From NCBI GenBank assembly GCA_937899305.1, contig CALDJV010001149.1, positions 1 through 7,279 of the forward strand: a DNA stretch of 7,279 nucleotides, read 5' to 3'. Every line of letters begins with the position of its first letter. Position 1 is the first letter of the stretch. Under the pieces are notes generated by a model that saw nothing but the letters and a program-made list of their open reading frames with translations, was not told the DNA's origin and searched no databases. Below are positions 6,139-7,279 of this stretch, piece by piece. The position numbers and the translations under genes were made by a program. The DNA comes from an uncultured Cytophagaceae bacterium (lineage in GTDB: Bacteria; Bacteroidota; Bacteroidia; Cytophagales; Microscillaceae).

Positions 6139-7137
6139 ATGTTTTATAAAAATATTTCAGGTTGGATTTGTTTGGTGTGGTTACTGGGATGTTCCCTCGA
6201 TAGTTTTGGGCAAAGAATTTTCCCTCGTTTTACTGAAAGTTATACTTCTGCAGGTATTCAGCTAAGTTCTATGCATTATTTTGGTGATCTCAACCCCACC
6301 AACAATTATGTATCCACCGAACTTGGCCTTACCCGCCCCGCTATCACATTGAGTATATCACGCAAATTCAGTGATCATTTCCATTTACGGGCCGATCTTT
6401 CTTATGGGCAAATTCGGGGAGATGATTTTCAATCAGCCGACCCTACCCATCCTCGCCATAAGTTTCGCTATGCTCGTAATCTACACTTCCGAAACAACAT
6501 TCTCGAGCTCGCGGTAATTGGTGTATATGATATTTTTGCCAGCAAAGGACGTTTCACCGATCGGCGTCGGTTTACCCCCTATGTACTGGCTGGCGCAGCC
6601 GTATTCAATCATAATCCACAGGCCAAAACTCCAGTAGAGCAAGGAAACAACTGGATAGATTTACACCCCCTGGGTACCGAAGGACAGCAATCGGGTAAAG
6701 AAGGATATGCCAAGCCTTATGCTTTGATCCAACCTGCAATCATTGGTGGCATAGGGGCTCGATGGAGCATCACCAACTTTTCTTCTATCTCTTTTGAAAT
6801 TGCTCTTCGTTACACTTTCTTTGATCATTTAGACGATGTAAGCGGTTTGTATCCTGACATGGGAGATTTACAAAGCGACTTGGCCCGTACAATGTCTACC
6901 CGAGGTTTAGAAACCCAAGCTGCGGTTTCGGGAAGCAACCGTGAACCAAACTTCAATCCTACAATCGATGTTGTGGGCAGTGATGGTAATGCTTATCCTG
7001 TGCTTGCTGGCTATGGTGAAAGACGCGACAAAAGAGGAGAAGGAGGATTCAATGATATTTATGTAGTGGCAGGTTTTCGTTTCGAAGTCATCATTAACAA
7101 AACTACTCGAAGACCACGTTTCCGACGAAGAAGATAG
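6139..7137 (+). CDS. DUF6089-family outer-membrane beta-barrel protein (PorG-like)
   Basis: A 332-residue exported protein. Family signature: SSMHYFGDLNPTNNY (43-57), FHLRADLSYGQIRGDD (81-96), RNLHFRNNILELAVIGVYDIF (113-133), RRFTPYVLAGAAVFNHNPQA (143-162), HPLGTEGQ (176-183) and RYTFFDHLDDVSGLYPDM (224-241). The set matches DUF6089, the barrel family to which, as I recall, the type IX secretion component PorG belongs. None of the usual secretion genes is adjacent, so an ordinary paralogue is equally possible. I chose the ATG at 6139 because it opens directly onto a signal peptide (1-24, SFG|Q). In-frame starts at 6085 (ATG) and 6046 (TTG) would bury that peptide, yet only the TTG has a strong Shine-Dalgarno. 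LLGC (15-18) resembles a lipobox, but a lipoprotein barrel would be odd. The C-terminus is unusually basic (TRRPRFRRRR), and the TAG stop is followed in frame by TGA. Confidence 0.88.
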   Translation: MFYKNISGWICLVWLLGCSLDSFGQRIFPRFTESYTSAGIQLSSMHYFGDLNPTNNYVSTELGLTRPAITLSISRKFSDHFHLRADLSYGQIRGDDFQSADPTHPRHKFRYARNLHFRNNILELAVIGVYDIFASKGRFTDRRRFTPYVLAGAAVFNHNPQAKTPVEQGNNWIDLHPLGTEGQQSGKEGYAKPYALIQPAIIGGIGARWSITNFSSISFEIALRYTFFDHLDDVSGLYPDMGDLQSDLARTMSTRGLETQAAVSGSNREPNFNPTIDVVGSDGNAYPVLAGYGERRDKRGEGGFNDIYVVAGFRFEVIINKTTRRPRFRRRR

Positions 7138-7279
7138 TGAAGTGCCGTTAAAAAAACAAGTCTTGATCGACAAGTACCGAATAATACAGAAAATCAAACC
7201 CTGAATGGTTGACTTGGGTACGTTAGTAAAACGGAAAAATAAACTAATCCAAATTTAGTGCAATATCTTGGTGCTAGAC
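7138..7279. other. Trailing non-coding stretch
   Basis: This stretch holds 142 A/T-rich bases after the DUF6089 stop. A weak CTTG-ATCGA-CAAG hairpin (4-bp arms) lies soon after the gene and is too short to call a terminator. TAAATTTG on the minus strand (7250-7257) matches the promoter -7 consensus, but there is no minus-strand gene to its left. No gene start is visible before the window ends. Confidence 0.4.

Noticed and set aside
6131..6196. Lipoprotein reading of the DUF6089 N-terminus (LLGC as lipobox)
   Set aside because: The SFG|Q site fits the pattern of the other exported proteins here, and lipidated barrels of this family are not expected; kept only as a minor alternative.
6907..7197. 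A 96-codon minus-strand frame overlapping the end of the DUF6089 gene
   Set aside because: It mirrors a well-supported plus-strand gene and its serine-rich translation is the typical antisense of Glu/Arg-rich coding sequence.
7250..7257. TAAATTTG on the minus strand, an exact -7 promoter match
   Set aside because: There is no minus-strand gene to the left, and a -33 element would lie at or beyond the window edge; the motif is frequent in A/T-rich DNA.

Overview
This window looks like chromosomal DNA of a member of the Bacteroidota, probably a Cytophagales-type bacterium; the genus is not provable from sequence alone. The evidence is a DUF5686/CarboxypepD_reg-like outer-membrane protein, a DUF6089-type beta-barrel, signal peptides of the 'FAQ' type, promoter-like TAnnTTTG elements, A/T-rich leaders mostly without a Shine-Dalgarno sequence, and moderate-to-low GC content. 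There is no sign of a mobile element, phage, CRISPR array, rRNA or tRNA gene.

Layout from left to right. Bases 1-170 are a leader with a candidate promoter and a small dyad. An 836-residue outer-membrane protein with an N-terminal carboxypeptidase-regulatory-like domain and a DUF5686 barrel runs 171-2681 (+) and ends at a strong intrinsic terminator (2692-2750). Facing it on the minus strand are mnmD (2749-3438), a tRNA wobble-uridine methyltransferase, and, 76 bases upstream of it, an unrecognised exported barrel-like protein (3515-4270). A divergent intergenic region (4271-4430) carries a repeated TAGGTATG element. An OsmC-family protein follows (4431-4838, +). A GC-rich hairpin (4853-4882) separates it from a convergent exported protein made of two tandem ferredoxin-like (ABM/dimeric alpha-beta barrel-like) repeats (4916-5638, -). 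About 500 bases without a convincing gene follow; this stretch contains a small hairpin and, near its right end, an unusually perfect Shine-Dalgarno sequence. The last gene is a DUF6089 (PorG-like) outer-membrane barrel (6139-7137, +). The final 142 bases hold nothing I can support.

Functionally this is a set of mostly single-gene transcription units in the order + - - + - +. Four of the six products are exported and probably act at the cell envelope. The two cytoplasmic ones are a tRNA-modification enzyme and a thiol peroxidase-like OsmC protein. I see no shared pathway. The only plausible operon is the orphan barrel gene plus mnmD, and mnmD appears to have a promoter of its own.

I did not find a clear undescribed system such as a defence island or biosynthetic cluster. 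The points most worth following are the extended Shine-Dalgarno upstream of the DUF6089 gene, the exported tandem-ABM protein, the unrecognised barrel family, and the repeated element in the divergent promoter region.
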